64,000 nucleotides of DNA. It comes from CADCVT01 sp036389155 (lineage in GTDB: Bacteria > Actinomycetota > Thermoleophilia > Solirubrobacterales > Solirubrobacteraceae). Positions 56,826-64,000 of this stretch are shown here, in pieces. Where the stretch lies: assembly GCA_036389155.1 (NCBI GenBank), contig DASVQN010000003.1, positions 1-64,000 on the forward strand, in the 5' to 3' direction. Under the pieces are notes generated by a model that ran no database searches, was not told the origin of the DNA, and was given only the letters and a program-made list of their open reading frames with translations. The translations under genes and the position numbers were made by a program. How positions within the stretch are numbered: position 1 is the first letter of the stretch; each line of letters starts with the position of its first letter.

Positions 56826-57799
56826 CTGTCCTGCCCGGGGACGTTGTGAACGCGGCTGATCGGTGGCTGGTCGTTCAGAGCGCTGTGCGGTCGGCGTCGG
56901 TTGTAGTGCGCGAGCCAGTCTTGCAGGAGGCCGGCTCGCTGGCGGCTTGAGCTGTAGGCGCGCCCGTGGGCCCATTCGCGGCCCATGGTCTGGTGGAAGC
57001 GTTCGACCTTGCCGTTGGTCGGCGGCCGGTAGGGCTGGGTGGTCAGGTGGCGGATCTGGTGGGCGGCGAGCAGCTCTCTGAGCGAGCGGTTCTTGGTGTA
57101 GGTGAACGCGTTGTCGGTCATCAGCCGCCGGGCGCTGATGCCGTGGGCGGCGAAGAACCCAAGCGCGCGCTCGACGAACGCGGTCACCGTCGCGGCGCGC
57201 TCGTCGTCGCACAGCTCGACGTAGGCCAGGCGCGAGTGGTCGTCGACGATCGCGTGGGCATAGTCGTAGCCGACGCGCGTCTCGGCGCTCATCCAGCGCC
57301 GCTGGCGCTGCGAGCGATCGCCGCTGACGCGATGCCCGGGCCGCTCAAAGCGCGCGTAGGTGCAAACGTCCATGTGCAGCAAATCGCCCGGGCAGGGCCA
57401 CTCGTAGCGCTGCGGGTCGCCGCGCTCGGCCGGCGCGGTGCGCGAGAGGCCGTGACGCTCGAGGACCTTCCAGACCGTCGAGTGGGACTGGCCGGTCGCG
57501 CCGGCGACCAGCCGCGGTCCCCAGCCCGTTGCCTGACGGACCGCGCAGATGCGCGCCTCCAGCTCGACAGCGAGCCGGCGGGGCTGGCGGTGCGGGCGCG
57601 ACGAGCGATCCTGCGCCCAGGAACGAGTCGATAGCTCTGCCGGCGAAGCTATCTCGAAGCGATGCCACCATCGGTGGGCGGTGGCCGGCGCGACGTTGAA
57701 GGCCGCCGCGGCGGCCTTCAACGTCGAACCCGACGCGATCACCTCGACCAGCGCCAGCCGACCGGCCGGTCCGAGCTTGGCGTTAGCGTGCAGCTGCAT
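56822..57799 (-). CDS. IS481-family transposase (DDE)
   Basis: A 325-residue transposase. N-terminal helix-turn-helix (ANAKLGPAGRLALVEVI, AAFNVAPATAHRWWHRF, ~5-50), then an rve-type catalytic core with D in LLHMDVCTYA, D in LMTDNAFTY and E in NGKVERFHQT. ATG 57799 is preceded by AAGGAGGG five bases upstream; GTG 57838 has no such site. The TAG stop (56824-56822) lies in the target duplication: the element itself supplies no stop. It contains a 36-bp perfect palindrome at 57691-57726. Full-length, so probably active. Confidence 0.93.
   Translation of the reverse strand: MQLHANAKLGPAGRLALVEVIASGSTLKAAAAAFNVAPATAHRWWHRFEIASPAELSTRSWAQDRSSRPHRQPRRLAVELEARICAVRQATGWGPRLVAGATGQSHSTVWKVLERHGLSRTAPAERGDPQRYEWPCPGDLLHMDVCTYARFERPGHRVSGDRSQRQRRWMSAETRVGYDYAHAIVDDHSRLAYVELCDDERAATVTAFVERALGFFAAHGISARRLMTDNAFTYTKNRSLRELLAAHQIRHLTTQPYRPPTNGKVERFHQTMGREWAHGRAYSSSRQRAGLLQDWLAHYNRRRPHSALNDQPPISRVHNVPGQDS
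57691..57726. repeat. 36-bp perfect palindrome in the transposase gene
   Basis: Positions 57691-57726 equal their own reverse complement with no spacer (18-bp arms, starting CGACGTTGAAGG). It codes for the Leu-Lys-Ala5-Phe-Asn-Val part of the DNA-binding domain. It could extrude as a cruciform or form a very stable mRNA hairpin near the 5' end of the transposase message. Confidence 0.9.
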
Positions 57800-57900
57800 C
57801 CGGGCCCTCCTTCGGGCGGTGAGTCCTCGCAGACCCACAGCCTCTGGACGGGCCCGGACGTCTTTTCAGACGCGGTTCACAACGTGTCTAGGCGGGAGAG

Positions 57901-59589
57901 CTAGCGGCGCGCCGGCAGCCCCGTCACGCGCACCGTCGCCGCGATCTTCAGCCGCTTGCCGCCGCGTAGCAGCGCCTTGGCGCGGGCGTTGAGCGGCACG
58001 CGGAAGGTGCGACCGAGCTTCGGCGGGGCCGCCGTCACCGACCGCTCCCCGAGCAGGATGCCCTTGTTGCGCGTCCACAGCCGCGCCCGGGCGGTGCCGT
58101 CCGTGCCTGCGGGCCACGTGACGCGGACGAGGACGCCGCGCTTCGTGACGCGCGAGTTCAGGAGTCGGATCGACACGCCGCCGGCCTGCCGGCTGCGGCC
58201 GGTGCCGCTGGCGCCGGGGCTGGGACCCGGCTTCGCGTCCGGCCCGTGGCCGCCGCTCTCGCCGGTGCTGCCGTTGTTCTGGATCTCGCCCTCGGTCGAG
58301 CCCTGGCCGGGCGCGCCGTCGCCGCCCTGCAGCCGCGCGACGAGCATGACGTCGCGCCCCCCGGAGCGGCCGGTGAGGCCGACGACGATCGCGCCGTCGG
58401 GCTGCACGAGGACGTCGCTGTGGGAGCCGCCGATGGCGGGCCGCGCGACGCCCGCGTCCCCGAACGTCTCGTCGATCGCCCCGTTGACGAGGTAGCGCGC
58501 GACGAGGAACGCCCCGTCGAGGTCGTGGCCGGAGACGACGAGCCGCTGCTGGGCGTCGACCGCGACAGCGTCCGCGTAGCCCACGGGCCCGTCGACCTGC
58601 CCGCCGGCGCCGAACGCCGGGTCGAGCTGACCGTGCTCGTCGAAGCGCTGGAGCAGCCACCGGCCGGCGCCCGCCGTCGGCGAGGTGTAGCCGGCGACGA
58701 CGAAGCTGCCGTCGGACGTGCGGGCGACGTCGCGCGCCGTCGCGACGTGGTCGTAGGGGACCAGCGTGCGGCCGTCCGTCCCGAACTCCGGGTCGAGCGT
58801 GCCGTCGTCGCGGATCCGGCCGATCACGGTCCCGCTCGGCAGATCGGAGCCCTGGCCGGGGGAGGAGGTCCCGACGGCCACGGTGGCGCCGCCGGCGCCG
58901 TCGGCGACGAGCGCGGAGAGGGTGTCCTGGCCGTGACCGAGCGAGGGGAAGTCGGCGACGCCGTCGTCGGAGAACGAGGCGTCCGGGGCCCCGTCGCTCA
59001 GGTAGCGCCGCAGCTCCCAGTTGGCGCGGCCGATGCCGTACTCCCACCCGCCGGCCGTCACCCCGCCATCGGCGCCGGCGACCACGCCGGCGGCGCGGCC
59101 GTGGACGAAGCCGGTCTGGTCGAGACCGTCGCCGCCAAACAGCGTGTCGGGGTCCCCGTCGGGGCCGTACGCGCCCACGAGCCCGCCGTCGCCGTTCCCG
59201 CGGAAGTGGAAGCCGCCGGCGAACATCCCGCCGTCGGGGCGGACGGCGAGCGAGACGTACTCGCCGCCGGCCGAGACCGGTTCGTCGCAGGGCGTGCTCG
59301 GCGTCCGCACGAGGCCGCCGTCGCCGAAGCCGGCATCGAGCGTGCCGCCGGAGAGCCAGCGGGCCAGCGCCAGCTCCTGGCACTCGCCTGTGCGGATGGC
59401 CCCCGCGCCGACGATGGCGCCGCCCTGCAGAGCGAGGGCGTTCAGGCGGCTCGCGTCGCCGGGCGCCGCCGTGACGATCCCGTCGCCGCCGAACGTCGGG
59501 TCGAGGTCGCCGGGGGCCGCGAGCGCTGCGGGCGCGGCGACGGAGAGCGCGCACGCGGCAGCGGCGGCGGCGGTGACGAGGAGCCTCAT
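57901..59589 (-). CDS. Secreted delta-60-repeat (beta-propeller) protein
   Basis: A 562-residue exported protein with signal peptide (about residues 1-24). Seven DUF5122-type motifs of the form G.LD.xFG..G follow (GDLDPTFGGDG, GTLDAGFGDGG, GDPDTLFGGDG, GAPDASFSDDG, GTLDPEFGTDG, GQLDPAFGAGG, GAIDETFGDAG), interleaved with VRPDGGMFAGG-like strands. A Gly/Ser linker and an Arg/Lys-rich C-terminal module (~480-562) follow. Probably a surface binding propeller. Canonical promoter at 59590-59624. Its stop is in the right GCTAGC duplication. Confidence 0.85.
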   Translation of the reverse strand: MRLLVTAAAAAACALSVAAPAALAAPGDLDPTFGGDGIVTAAPGDASRLNALALQGGAIVGAGAIRTGECQELALARWLSGGTLDAGFGDGGLVRTPSTPCDEPVSAGGEYVSLAVRPDGGMFAGGFHFRGNGDGGLVGAYGPDGDPDTLFGGDGLDQTGFVHGRAAGVVAGADGGVTAGGWEYGIGRANWELRRYLSDGAPDASFSDDGVADFPSLGHGQDTLSALVADGAGGATVAVGTSSPGQGSDLPSGTVIGRIRDDGTLDPEFGTDGRTLVPYDHVATARDVARTSDGSFVVAGYTSPTAGAGRWLLQRFDEHGQLDPAFGAGGQVDGPVGYADAVAVDAQQRLVVSGHDLDGAFLVARYLVNGAIDETFGDAGVARPAIGGSHSDVLVQPDGAIVVGLTGRSGGRDVMLVARLQGGDGAPGQGSTEGEIQNNGSTGESGGHGPDAKPGPSPGASGTGRSRQAGGVSIRLLNSRVTKRGVLVRVTWPAGTDGTARARLWTRNKGILLGERSVTAAPPKLGRTFRVPLNARAKALLRGGKRLKIAATVRVTGLPARR

Positions 59590-59591
59590 GC

Positions 59592-59624
59592 GGTCACGCT
59601 AGGTGACCACTAAAGGCGTGTCAA
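59592..59624 (-). promoter_or_regulatory. Canonical promoter with operator over the -10
   Basis: On the minus strand TTGACA (59624-59619), exactly 17 bp, TAGCGT (59601-59596), then six bases to the ATG at 59589. The inverted repeat GGTCAC-GCTAG-GTGACC (59592-59608) is centred on the -10 and is a likely operator. This is the best promoter in the window and supports short-leader transcription. Confidence 0.75.
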
Positions 59625-59679
59625 TCCGACGCTCGCGAACATCCGTCCACCTGCGGCCCCGTGGGCTCACGTCGCGAGC
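59625..59679. other. Spacer between the two delta-60-repeat genes
   Basis: 55 bases without an obvious hairpin terminator or second promoter. The upstream propeller gene ends at 59680 on the same strand, so read-through into the next propeller gene is possible in addition to its own promoter. Confidence 0.3.
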
Positions 59680-60951
59680 TCAGCGCGCGCGGGCGCGCCG
59701 CCCACCGAGCAGCCGGGCGACGACCATGGCGCTCGTCCCGTCGCGCTCCGCGCTGCCGCCGACGACGATCCGGCCGTCGGGCTGGACGACCACGTCGCGC
59801 GGGCGCCGCACGGCGCGAACCTCGACGTTCCCGCGGTCGCCGAAGGAGCGGTCGACCGCGCCGCCCGAGAGGTAGCGCGTGACCACGGCGGCTCGCCGCT
59901 CGGCGCTCGCGACCACGAGCCGCCCGGCCGGGTCGACGGCCAGCTCGACGGCGCCGGGCGCGACCTGGATCCGCCCGTCGCCGCCGAACGACGGGTCGAG
60001 GGATCCGTCGGCGCGGAGCCTGAAGAGGAACGACGCCGGCTCGCGCCCCTCCGCCGAGCCGTGGACGGCGACGACGAGCGCGCCGTCGGGGGTCCGGACC
60101 GCCGCGAACGGCTGCGCCGAGAGCCCGGGGAGGTCGATGTGCACGTCGAACGACGGGTCGAACGAGCCGTCGGGCAGGAGCCGGTCGACCGCCAGCTCGC
60201 TGCGCGCCACGTCCGGGCGCCCGGCGCCGCGCGCGACGACGGCGCTCCCGTCGGCCGCGACGACGATCGCGCCCATGAAGCTCTCGTAGCGGCCTCCCCA
60301 GTCGAGAGCGCCGTCGCCGGAGAAGGAGGGATCGGGCGTGCCGTCCGGCAGGTACCGGTGGACCTCGACGTAGTTGCGCAGGCCGTACGCGCTGCCGCCG
60401 ACGACGAGGCGACCGTCCGGCAGGCGGACCACGTCGCCGGCGGCGCCCTGCTCGAAGCCGTCCGCGACCCACCCGTCGCCGCTGAACGACGCGTCGAACG
60501 CGCCCCGCGGGGTGTACGCGCTCACGAGCCCTTGGTCGCGGGTCCTGTCGGCGGGCACGGTCGCGCCCGCGACGAAGATGCGCCCGTCGGGTGCGGCCGC
60601 CACCGCCTTCGGCCACGCCGTGGGGGCGAACCCGCCGTTCAGCCCGGCCTCGGAGCACGGGCCGGTGCGGGGCGACGCCATCCCGTCGCGGTCCAGCGCA
60701 CGGTCGGGCAGGCCGTCCGGCCGCCAGCGGGCGATCAGGATCGCGCTGCACGCGCCTCGCCGCGTCGTGCCCGTCGCGACGACGCGCCCGGCCGACAGCG
60801 TGAGCGCCGCCAGCTCGGCCCCGTCGCGCGGCGCGGCGATCGCGACGCCCGAGCGGCCGAAGCTCGGGTCGAGGTCTCCCGCTCGCGCATGCGCCGGCGG
60901 GGCCGACGCGAGGCCCGCGACGAGGAGGAGGAGCAGGGCGCGAGGGGTCAC
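59680..60951 (-). CDS. Secreted delta-60-repeat (beta-propeller) protein, paralogue
   Basis: A 423-residue exported protein. The signal peptide (TPRALLLLLVAGLASAPPAHA) starts at GTG 60951; longer starts would run into trpA. Seven delta-60 motifs (GDLDPSFGRSG, GAFDASFSGDG, GTPDPSFSGDG, GSLDPSFGGDG, GAVDRSFGDRG and two degenerate) match its downstream neighbour. It lacks that protein's C-terminal basic module. TATCCT (60969-60964) is a plausible -10. Confidence 0.84.
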   Translation of the reverse strand: MTPRALLLLLVAGLASAPPAHARAGDLDPSFGRSGVAIAAPRDGAELAALTLSAGRVVATGTTRRGACSAILIARWRPDGLPDRALDRDGMASPRTGPCSEAGLNGGFAPTAWPKAVAAAPDGRIFVAGATVPADRTRDQGLVSAYTPRGAFDASFSGDGWVADGFEQGAAGDVVRLPDGRLVVGGSAYGLRNYVEVHRYLPDGTPDPSFSGDGALDWGGRYESFMGAIVVAADGSAVVARGAGRPDVARSELAVDRLLPDGSFDPSFDVHIDLPGLSAQPFAAVRTPDGALVVAVHGSAEGREPASFLFRLRADGSLDPSFGGDGRIQVAPGAVELAVDPAGRLVVASAERRAAVVTRYLSGGAVDRSFGDRGNVEVRAVRRPRDVVVQPDGRIVVGGSAERDGTSAMVVARLLGGRRARAR

Positions 60952-60963
60952 GGCGGCAGAGGC

Positions 60964-60980
60964 AGGATATGGCCTAGCGT
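60964..60980. promoter_or_regulatory. Divergent -10 boxes between propeller gene and trpA
   Basis: Minus-strand TATCCT (60969-60964) lies 12 nt before GTG 60951, and plus-strand TAGCGT (60975-60980) lies 8 nt before the trpA ATG. trpA therefore seems to have its own promoter, separate from the trpE-B transcript. Confidence 0.45.
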
Positions 60981-60988
60981 CCAGCCCG

Positions 60989-61783
60989 ATGGCAGGAACC
61001 GGCACCGATCGGATCGCCGCCGCCTTCGCCGGCTCCGGCAAGCGCGCGGCCCTCATGCCCTACCTCATGGGCGGCTTCCCCGACCTCGAGACCTCGCTGC
61101 GGATCGGGGAGGCCTACGCGGATGGCGGCGCCGACCTCGTGGAGCTGGGCATCCCGTTCTCCGACCCCTTGGCCGACGGGCCGGTGGTCCACGACGCCGG
61201 GACGAAGGCCCTCGCGGCGGGCGCCACCGTCGAAGGGGTCCTCGAGCTCGCGCGGCGCCTCTCCGAGCGCCTGCCGGTCGTCCTCATGACCTACGCGAAC
61301 CTCGTCCTGGCCCGGACGCCCGAGGGCTTCGCCGACGCGCTCGCGGACGCGGGGGCCAGCGGGCTGATCGTCCCCGACCTGCCGCTCGAGGAGGCGCCCG
61401 CCGTGCTCGGCGCCTGCGACGCGCGCGGGATCGCCCTCGTCCCGCTCGTCGCCCCGACGACGCCCGACGACCGCCTCGCGCTCATCGGCGAGCGGGCGCG
61501 CGGCTTCCTCTACACGGTCTCGGTCCGCGGCACGACGGGGGAGCGGAGCTCGTCGGAGGACGCCTACGCCGCGGTGCTGTCGCGCGCGAAGGCCCACACC
61601 GACGTCCCGGTCGCGCTCGGCTTCGGCATCGGCACGCCCGAGCAGGCGGCGGCGGCCGCGGCCGCGGGCGCCGACGGCGTCATCGTGGGCAGCCGGCTCG
61701 TCCGCGCGGCCGCCGAGGCGGAGGATCCCGCCGCCGCCGTGCGCGAGGTCGTCGCCGCGATGGCGACCGCGCTGCGCGGCTAG
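60989..61783 (+). CDS. trpA: Tryptophan synthase alpha subunit
   Basis: A 264-residue TIM barrel cleaving indole-3-glycerol phosphate. PYLMGGFPDLETSL, DLVELGIPFSDPLADGP (catalytic Glu and Asp), GLIVPDLPLEEA, LVAPTTPDDR and LGFGIGTPEQA are all present. Separated from trpB by an IS and two reverse propeller genes, although the TrpA-TrpB complex needs both subunits. The stop TAG shares CTAG (61780-61783) with the convergent small gene. Confidence 0.95.
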   Translation: MAGTGTDRIAAAFAGSGKRAALMPYLMGGFPDLETSLRIGEAYADGGADLVELGIPFSDPLADGPVVHDAGTKALAAGATVEGVLELARRLSERLPVVLMTYANLVLARTPEGFADALADAGASGLIVPDLPLEEAPAVLGACDARGIALVPLVAPTTPDDRLALIGERARGFLYTVSVRGTTGERSSSEDAYAAVLSRAKAHTDVPVALGFGIGTPEQAAAAAAAGADGVIVGSRLVRAAAEAEDPAAAVREVVAAMATALRG

Positions 61784-61938
61784 TCGCGGCCCGGCATGTA
61801 GCGCTTCACGATCTCGACCGTGGCGGCTACGAGGAGGATCGTGACGCTGAGCAGCATGGCGTCGAACGCCTTGTTGCCGAGCGCCCAGAGGACGATCCAG
61901 AGGAGCAGAACGAAGGTGGTCCAGACGACGAGGGTCAT
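61780..61938 (-). CDS. 52-residue membrane protein
   Basis: A small open frame of 52 residues with two hydrophobic helices (~4-22 and ~30-44) and a C-terminus of KRYMPGRD. The start ATG at 61938 is 14 bases after the pfkA stop on the same strand, so it is probably co-transcribed with pfkA. Good codon bias and a clean helical pattern support it; function unknown. Confidence 0.6.
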   Translation of the reverse strand: MTLVVWTTFVLLLWIVLWALGNKAFDAMLLSVTILLVAATVEIVKRYMPGRD

Positions 61939-61952
61939 TTCGGCGCCGGACC

Positions 61953-62984
<1,032 letters not shown>

Positions 62985-62990
62985 CGGGGG

Positions 62991-63004
62991 AGCGTAAATA
63001 GACT
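62991..63004. promoter_or_regulatory. Divergent -10 region of pfkA and the binding-protein gene
   Basis: Plus-strand TAGACT (62999-63004) is nine bases before ATG 63014. On the minus strand TATTTA (63000-62995) or TACGCT (62996-62991) is 10 or 6 bases before the pfkA ATG. The 29-bp gap is the A+T-richest spot nearby. Confidence 0.45.
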
Positions 63005-63013
63005 CGCGCACCG

Positions 63014-64000
63014 ATGCTTGGACGGACCCTCGCCCTCCTCCTCCTGCTCGGCGTCGCCGGCTGCGGGAGCAGCGAGCGCGCCGAGGAGTCGCGCATCGTC
63101 GGCGACGCGCTCACCGTCTACTCGAGCCTGCCGCAGAACGGCCCGCTGGCGCCGCTGTCGCGCGACGTGGTGCGCGCGGAGAAGCTCGCGCTCGAGGAGG
63201 CCGGCGGCCGCGCGGGCGACTTCCGCGTCTCGTACGTCTCGCTCGACAGCGCGGACCCGAAGACGGGCCACTGGACCCCGGCGCGCGTCGCCGACAACGC
63301 CCGGACGGCGGTCGAGGACCTCCAGACGATCGCCTACCTCGGCGAGCTGGAGTCCGGCGCCTCCGCCATCTCCGTCCCCATCCTCAACGAGGGCGGGATG
63401 CTCCAGGTCAGCCCGGGGGACACGTTCGCCGGCCTGACCGAGCGGGTCGGTCCCGGCGAGCCGGACAAGTACTACCCCTCCGGCCGGCGCACGTTCACGC
63501 GCGTCGTGCCCGCCGACGACGAGCAGGTCGCCCAGCTGGTCACGCTCCTGCGGCGCGCCCACGTCCGTCGCGCGTGGCTCGCCGACGACCGTCAGGTGTC
63601 CGCGACGGCGCTGACGGGGCGCCTCGCCGCGGGCCTGGAGGCGGCCGGCATCGAGGTCGTCCACCGCGCGCGGCTGAATCCCCGGGGCGACGTGCCCGAC
63701 GACCTGGGGCGCGACGTGCGCGAGGACCGCGCGGACGCGTTCGTGTACGCGGGCGCCTACCGGCCGTTCGCGCTCCAGGCGCTGCGCGCGGTCCACGACG
63801 GCGCGCCCCGCGCCGCCCTCTTCGCCGCCGACGGGATCCCGATCGCCGCCGACCTGCGCCGCGACGCGGGCCGCGCGGCCGACCGCCTCGTGCTCACCGG
63901 GCTCGACCCGCAGCGCGGCAGCGACGCCCGGGCGTTCGCCCGGCGCTTCCGGGCCCGCTACGGCGCGGAGCCCGACCCGCGCGCGGCCCTCGGCTACGCC
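63014..64000 (+). CDS. Periplasmic-binding lipoprotein (LivK-like), partial
   Basis: The frame runs to the window end, giving 329 codons without a stop. The N-terminus LALLLLLGVAGCGSSE has a lipobox (VAGC). Type 1 periplasmic-binding motifs follow: DALTVYSSLPQNGPLAP, AYLGELESGASAISVPILNE and PADDEQVAQLVTLLRRAHV, matching branched-chain amino-acid-type substrate-binding proteins. The ligand and permease partners would be to the right. Start ATG 63014. Confidence 0.85.
   Translation, partial: MLGRTLALLLLLGVAGCGSSERAEESRIVGDALTVYSSLPQNGPLAPLSRDVVRAEKLALEEAGGRAGDFRVSYVSLDSADPKTGHWTPARVADNARTAVEDLQTIAYLGELESGASAISVPILNEGGMLQVSPGDTFAGLTERVGPGEPDKYYPSGRRTFTRVVPADDEQVAQLVTLLRRAHVRRAWLADDRQVSATALTGRLAAGLEAAGIEVVHRARLNPRGDVPDDLGRDVREDRADAFVYAGAYRPFALQALRAVHDGAPRAALFAADGIPIAADLRRDAGRAADRLVLTGLDPQRGSDARAFARRFRARYGAEPDPRAALGYA

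Larger units (their letters stand above)
56821..57905 (-). mobile_element. IS481-family insertion sequence with GCTAGC target duplication
   Basis: A 1,073-bp element (56827-57899) flanked by the 6-bp duplication GCTAGC (56821-56826 and 57900-57905). The terminal 25 bp on each side are inverted repeats (left 56827-56851, right 57875-57899), sharing the inner ACGTTGTGAAC and TNTCCNGCC outer pattern with about 19 of 25 matches. IS481 elements are known to insert at NCTAGN with a 6-bp duplication. It encodes one transposase on the minus strand. Both flanking genes keep their stops. Confidence 0.88.

Overview
The window is about 72-73% G+C chromosomal DNA, densely packed with genes. Start and stop codons overlap constantly (ATGA, GTGA, TTGA), GTG and TTG starts are common, and many -10 boxes sit only 5-10 nt before the start codon. 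Gene content and order suggest a Thermoleophilia-type actinobacterium (Solirubrobacter/Conexibacter/Baekduia-like). That assignment is inference; no rRNA is present. No tRNA, rRNA, CRISPR array, phage or plasmid module was seen.

Layout. (1) 1-4741: tail of an unknown gene, moaA, leuS, a nitroreductase and a LOG-like protein. (2) 4764-10822: two secreted proteins, comEA-comEC DNA-uptake genes and a VOC protein. (3) 10867-16144: a GNAT gene, holA, rpsT (reverse), murJ and lepA. (4) 16179-28893: an accessory block with an HD-GYP/GGDEF c-di-GMP protein, an HxlR regulator facing a carboxymuconolactone-decarboxylase-like gene, a BKACE enzyme, a stand-alone LigD-type 3'-phosphoesterase, a glycosyltransferase/epimerase/FAD-oxidoreductase group next to an MFS transporter and an MFS remnant, a fructosamine-kinase/LMW-phosphatase pair, an SDR and a HadAB-like dehydratase pair. 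(5) 28926-37737: hrcA, dnaJ, prmA, then PRC-barrel, hydrolase and NDH-2 genes, then yqeY, phoH, ybeY and era. The order holA-rpsT-lepA-hrcA-dnaJ-prmA-yqeY-phoH-ybeY-era is the ancient bacterial order also known from Bacillus, broken here by insertions. (6) 37738-38497: a gene-free stretch holding two diverged copies of a structured RNA-like element around three 49-bp hairpin repeats. (7) 38498-48942: an Ada-like/AlkA fusion, two secreted paralogues, an esterase, TetR, membrane proteins, two geranylgeranyl-reductase-like flavoproteins, a crotonase, an ArsA-like ATPase, a squalene/phytoene synthase and a SnoaL-like protein. (8) 48982-61783: hisIE and trpE-trpG-(GNAT)-trpD-trpC-(htrA)-trpF-trpB. 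An IS481-family element and two reverse-strand delta-60-repeat genes follow, then trpA. (9) 61780-64000: a 52-aa membrane protein, pfkA (PPi-type signature) and the start of a periplasmic-binding lipoprotein.

The most notable observations are: (a) the paired RNA-like elements with compensatory base changes; (b) five convergent gene pairs that share one CTAG as both stop codons, and a sixth such site into which the IS481-family element inserted with a GCTAGC duplication, keeping both neighbours' stops and supplying the transposase's own stop; (c) start-proximal, sometimes bidirectional, -10 promoters; (d) an in-frame 12-bp palindromic repeat in prmA and an A+T-rich codon run inside phoH.
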